Part shown: positions 60,976 through 64,000 of the stretch, piece after piece
Layout: each line of letters starts with the position of its first letter
Numbering within the stretch: the first letter of the stretch is position 1
Source: JAOUEA01 sp963825635
Lineage (GTDB): Bacteria > Actinomycetota > UBA4738 > HRBIN12
DNA length: 64,000 nucleotides
Assembly (NCBI GenBank): GCA_963825635.1
Contig: CAWGTU010000001.1
Span: 1,240,001-1,304,000, forward strand
Reading direction: 5' to 3'
Program-made: the position numbers and the translations under genes
The notes under the pieces: model-generated
What the model was told of the DNA's origin: nothing
What the model saw: the letters and a program-made list of their open reading frames with translations, nothing else
Databases searched by the model: none

Positions 60976-61338
60976 ATGGCGCGCGTCAAGCGATCGGTCC
61001 ACGCGAAGAAGAAGCGCCGTGCGGTGCTCGAGCAGGCCAAGGGCTACACGGGGACACGCCGGAAGCGGTATCGGGCCGCCAAAGAGCAGGTCATGCACTC
61101 AGGCATGTACGCCTACCGCGACCGCCGCGACCGCAAGGCGCAGTTCCGGAGGCTGTGGATCGCCCGCATCAACGCGGCTGTCCGCCCCCACGGTATGTCC
61201 TACTCACGCTTCATCAACGGCCTGAAGCTCGCGGGCGTCGAGCTCGACCGCAAGATCTTGGCCGACATGGCCGTCAACGACCCCACCGCGTTCGCCGCGC
61301 TCGTCGAACAGGCGAAGGCCGCCTCCGCCGCGGCCTGA
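60976..61338 (+). CDS. rplT: 50S ribosomal protein bL20
   Basis: 120 residues: ARVKRSVHAKKKRRAVLEQA, YTGTRRKRYRAAKEQVMHSG, RDRKAQFRRLWIARINAAVR and SRFINGLKLAGVELDRKIL are the L20 pattern. Essential early assembly protein; may also regulate the operon. Confidence 0.97.
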   Translation: MARVKRSVHAKKKRRAVLEQAKGYTGTRRKRYRAAKEQVMHSGMYAYRDRRDRKAQFRRLWIARINAAVRPHGMSYSRFINGLKLAGVELDRKILADMAVNDPTAFAALVEQAKAASAAA

Positions 61339-61363
61339 GGTCGCACGGGCGGAGAGGCACCCG

Positions 61364-62818
61364 GTGCTGACGTCCGCCAAGAACCCGAAGGTCGCGAACG
61401 CCTCGCGCCTGCGAAAGCGCGCCTTCCGAGAGGACGCGCGGCGGTTCCTGCTCGAGGGGGCCCAGGTGGTCGGCGAGGCCCTCGATGCCGATCGGCTCGA
61501 GATCCTGTTCACGACCGATGACCTCGACCCGCTCGCCCTGCGAGCGCGACAGGCCGGGGTCGAGACGCACCACGTCGCCGACGAGGTCGTCCGCCGCCTG
61601 ACCTCCACCGTCACCCCGCAGGCGGTCGTCGGCGTCGCGGGCTTCCTCGACGTCGGGCTGGAAGGCCTCCTCGACGTCGTCTCCACGGGGGACGACGTGT
61701 GCATCGCCGTGCTGCACGAGATCCGTGACCCCGGCAACGCGGGCACCGTGCTCCGATCCGCCGACGCGGCAGGCGCCGGGGGGGTGGTCTTCTCCGAGTC
61801 GTCGGTCGACGTCTACAACCCCAAGACAGCCCGTGCCTCAGCCGGATCGCTGTTCCATCTGCCGGTCGTCCGGGGAGCCTCGACGATCGAGACGATGGCG
61901 CGGGCCAAGGAGCGCGGTGCCCGAGTGCTCGCGATGGCCGCCGAGGGCGCGGCCGATCTCTATCGCTCCGACCTCTCGGGCCCCGTGGTCTTCGTGTTCG
62001 GCAACGAGGCACAGGGCCTTCCCGGCGACGTCGTGGCGGTCGCCGACGCCGCGGTCCGCGTTCCCCAGTCCGGCCGGGCGGAATCGCTGAACCTCGCTGC
62101 CGCGGCGACTGTGTGCCTGTTCGAGTGGCAACGGCGCCGTCTGCGGGCGGGCGAGGCCCTCGAGAACATCGTGGCGTCCGCGGCCCACGACATCCGGTCG
62201 CCGCTCACGGCGATGAAGGGATTCGGATACGCGCTCGAGCGCCGGTGGAGCGCGATGAGCGAGGACCAGCGTGCCCTGATGCTGCAAGGCATCGTGCACG
62301 ACGCGGACCGCATGGACACCATCTTGAGGATGCTCGTCGATGCGGGCCGGGTGGTCGGTGGCACGCTCGAGGTGTTCCGGGAGCAGGTCGACGTCGGGGA
62401 ACTCGTCATGAGCGTCGCCCAGGCGCAGCGGAGGGATCCCGACCACCCGGAGGTCGAGTGGGCCGGCCGGGTGGGTGTCGTCTTCGCGGATCCCGCCCGG
62501 CTCAAGACGACGGTCCAGGCGTTCCTCGGATCGCTCGTGTGGTGGGGGAGCGAGGGACCCATCGTCGTCGACGGGGAGATGCGGGGGTCGACGTTGGTGC
62601 TCCGTGCCTCGAGACCGACTTCCGATCTCACCGACGACGAGACGGACGCGCTCTTCCTGCCTCGGCGCCCGGGAGAGGGAGCCGGCAGCAAGATCGGACT
62701 GTTCGTGGCCCGGGGTGTGACCGAGGCCCAGGGGGGGCGCTGCTGGGGATCGGTCGAGGACGGTCGTCTGGTGTTCCACCTCGAGCTTCCCGCGGGGCCT
62801 GACGCGCCGTCGGCGTGA
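61364..62818 (+). CDS. Fusion of TrmH/SpoU rRNA 2'-O-methyltransferase and degenerate histidine-kinase module
   Basis: 484 residues, uninterrupted. Residues 1 to about 258 are a complete SpoU methyltransferase: N-terminal substrate domain (LTSAKNPKVANASRLRKR), motif 1 HEIRDPGNAGTVLRSADAAG, motif 2 VVFVFGNEAQGLPGDV and motif 3 AESLNLAAAATVCLFEW. Residues about 265-345 form a dimerisation/phosphotransfer helix pair with H-box AAHDIRSPLTAMKGF (His275). The end (about 380-484) resembles a HATPase: GSKIGLFVARGVTEAQGG is the G2 box, but the N-box reads FLGSLVWWG without its Asn and no DxGxG box is seen, so ATP binding is doubtful. GTG 61364 with GGAGAGG at 61351-61357. Between rplT and pheS, where Streptomyces, from memory, has separate methyltransferase and kinase genes. 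Confidence 0.85.
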   Translation: MLTSAKNPKVANASRLRKRAFREDARRFLLEGAQVVGEALDADRLEILFTTDDLDPLALRARQAGVETHHVADEVVRRLTSTVTPQAVVGVAGFLDVGLEGLLDVVSTGDDVCIAVLHEIRDPGNAGTVLRSADAAGAGGVVFSESSVDVYNPKTARASAGSLFHLPVVRGASTIETMARAKERGARVLAMAAEGAADLYRSDLSGPVVFVFGNEAQGLPGDVVAVADAAVRVPQSGRAESLNLAAAATVCLFEWQRRRLRAGEALENIVASAAHDIRSPLTAMKGFGYALERRWSAMSEDQRALMLQGIVHDADRMDTILRMLVDAGRVVGGTLEVFREQVDVGELVMSVAQAQRRDPDHPEVEWAGRVGVVFADPARLKTTVQAFLGSLVWWGSEGPIVVDGEMRGSTLVLRASRPTSDLTDDETDALFLPRRPGEGAGSKIGLFVARGVTEAQGGRCWGSVEDGRLVFHLELPAGPDAPSA

Positions 62819-62853
62819 CGCCTCGCGCGCACCGTCGGCTCGCGACCGGCCGG

Positions 62854-62859
62854 TAGACT
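62854..62859 (+). promoter_or_regulatory. -10 box (TAGACT) before pheS
   Basis: TAGACT ends 10 bases before the pheS ATG; the leader would be only 3-4 bases and no ribosome-binding site is present. Confidence 0.5.
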
Positions 62860-62869
62860 CAGGCCCCTG

Positions 62870-63925
62870 ATGGACCCCGAGGAGATGCTCCGTTCACTCG
62901 ACCTCGAGCGACGTCGCGGTCTCGACCTGATCGAGGCCGCCGCGACGCTGGATGAGCTCGAGGCGGCCCAGGTCGAGGTCATGGGCCGCAGGTCTCCGTT
63001 CAGCGCGGTCCAGAAGTCGCTGGGCGCGCTGCCACCCGACGACCGCAAGCGCGTGGGACAGGCGGCGAACGAGGTTCGGGGGGCTCTGCAGGATGCGCTC
63101 GCCGTTCGAGCCGAGCTCCTGCAGCACCTGGCCGAGGACGCCCTACTCGAAGCCGATCGACTGGACATGTCGTTGCCAGGACGGTCGCCCCGGGTGGGTT
63201 CGTTCCATCCCCTCACGATCGTCGAGCGCGAGGCCGTCGAGGTGTTCACGAGCCTCGGCTTCCGCGTCGTCGAAGGGCCTGAGGTCGAGGACGACTGGCA
63301 CAACTTCCAGGCGCTGAACATCCCCCCCGACCACCCCGCTCGCACGATGAAGGACTCCCTCTACGTGAACGTGCCGGGGAGGCCGGAACTCCTGCTGCGC
63401 ACGGAGACGTCGGCGGTGCAGATCCGCACGATGCAGTCCCAGCCGCCCCCCGTCTTCGTGGTGGCCCCCGGTCGCGTCTACCGGCGCGAGACCCCCGACC
63501 CGACCCACCTGCCCGTCTTCCAGCAGATCGAGGGATTGGCGGTCGACGAAGGCATCACGTTCGCCGACCTGAAGGGCACCCTCGATGTGTTCGTGAAGGC
63601 GATGTTCGGTGAGCGGCGTCGCATCAGGCTGGGCCCGGCGTTCTTCCCGTTCGTGGAACCGGGCTGCGAGGTCGGGGTCTCGTGCTTCCGCTGCGACGGA
63701 GCCGGCTGTCGAGTCTGCGGCACTGGATGGATCGAGCTGCTCGGCGCCGGCATGGTGCACCCGGTGGTCCTCGAGAACTGCGGGTACGACCCCGAGCGCT
63801 ACACGGGGTTCGCGTTCGGGCTCGGCATCGAGCGGGTGGCTCTGCTCAGGTACGAGATCTCCGACATCCGCTTGCTCGTCGACGGCGACGTGCGCCTGCT
63901 TGAGCAGTTCCAGGGGGTCGTATGA
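62870..63925 (+). CDS. pheS: Phenylalanine--tRNA ligase alpha subunit
   Basis: 351 residues. N-terminal coiled-coil arm, then class II core: GSFHPLTIVEREAVEVFTSL, GPEVEDDWHNFQALNIP, LLRTETSAVQIRTM (motif 2 region), RVYRRETPDPTHLPVFQQIE and FAFGLGIERVALLRYEI (motif 3). The segment CEVGVSCFRCDGAGCRVCGTG has four cysteines, a zinc-type knuckle seen in many PheS. The stop overlaps pheT. Confidence 0.97.
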   Translation: MDPEEMLRSLDLERRRGLDLIEAAATLDELEAAQVEVMGRRSPFSAVQKSLGALPPDDRKRVGQAANEVRGALQDALAVRAELLQHLAEDALLEADRLDMSLPGRSPRVGSFHPLTIVEREAVEVFTSLGFRVVEGPEVEDDWHNFQALNIPPDHPARTMKDSLYVNVPGRPELLLRTETSAVQIRTMQSQPPPVFVVAPGRVYRRETPDPTHLPVFQQIEGLAVDEGITFADLKGTLDVFVKAMFGERRRIRLGPAFFPFVEPGCEVGVSCFRCDGAGCRVCGTGWIELLGAGMVHPVVLENCGYDPERYTGFAFGLGIERVALLRYEISDIRLLVDGDVRLLEQFQGVV

Positions 63926-64000
63926 GGATCGTCTGGTCGTGGCTGCGGGAGTTCTGCCCGACCGAGCAGACGGCGGACGACCTCGCGGAACGGTTGACCC
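63922..64000 (+). CDS. pheT: Phenylalanine--tRNA ligase beta subunit, N-terminus (3' truncated by window edge)
   Basis: ATG 63922 overlaps the pheS stop (ATGA). The 26 visible codons read MRIVWSWLREFCPTEQTADD and on, matching the PheT start (M-R-x-x-x-S-W-L-R-E). The rest lies outside the window. Confidence 0.9.
   Translation, partial: MRIVWSWLREFCPTEQTADDLAERLT

Overview
The window is a 64 kb piece of a high-GC, single-membrane actinobacterial chromosome. The assignment to Actinomycetota rests on an actinobacterial integration host factor (mIHF) just upstream of gmk-rpoZ-coaBC-metK, a PriA homologue without helicase motifs, the order DUF948-DUF6167-like-alaS-ruvX-mltG-aroE, and a PyrR-type leader on the pyr operon. 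Third codon positions are strongly G/C, GTG and TTG starts are common, and genes overlap by ATGA, GTGA or TGATG. A complete type IV pilus locus with no secretin fits a monoderm from a deep-branching or uncultured lineage rather than a streptomycete or mycobacterium; I cannot place it more precisely. No rRNA, tRNA, CRISPR, insertion sequence or prophage was seen.

Layout: (1) 1-9.5 kb: end of secF, then apt, rel(A/SpoT), dtd, a metallo-beta-lactamase fold hydrolase, hisS, aspS, rarA and two small envelope-type genes. (2) 9.6-14.7 kb: alaS, ruvX, mltG, aroE. (3) 14.7-30.1 kb: type IV pilus region. A Roadblock/LC7 protein precedes pilB-pilT-pilC; then come major pilin pilA on its own transcript, three large minor pilin-type genes (one with PKD, Ig-like and fibronectin III modules, the next two joined by a frameshift), TadE- and TadG-like genes, prepilin peptidase pilD, a small HTH gene, and pilM-N-O-P. 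(4) 30.2-35.5 kb: aroC-aroK-aroB-aroQ-pepP-efp-nusB, with tatA convergent. (5) 35.8-45.8 kb: pyrR-pyrB-pyrC-carA-carB-pyrK-pyrD-pyrF behind a PyrR-binding leader that contains a 26-codon upstream ORF. (6) 45.9-55.8 kb: mihF-gmk-rpoZ-coaBC, metK-priA-def-fmt-rsmB, then rpe and a REC-GGDEF gene. (7) 55.8-59.9 kb: FMN riboswitch, ribD-ribE-ribBA-ribH, a mini-ORF and a cupin gene. (8) 59.9-64 kb: infC-rpmI-rplT, a TrmH methyltransferase fused to a histidine-kinase-like module, pheS and the start of pheT.

Most of the window is housekeeping: translation, aromatic amino acid, pyrimidine and flavin synthesis. The accessory part is the pilus region. The best leads are the methyltransferase-kinase fusion, the mosaic minor pilins with a frameshift, a PyrD that lacks several usual orotate-binding residues, the pyr leader in which the ribosome-binding site of a coupled upstream ORF lies inside the PyrR hairpin, the apparent GTC start of infC, and a recurring promoter layout with a TANNNT box 6-10 bases before the start codon, which implies widespread leaderless mRNAs.
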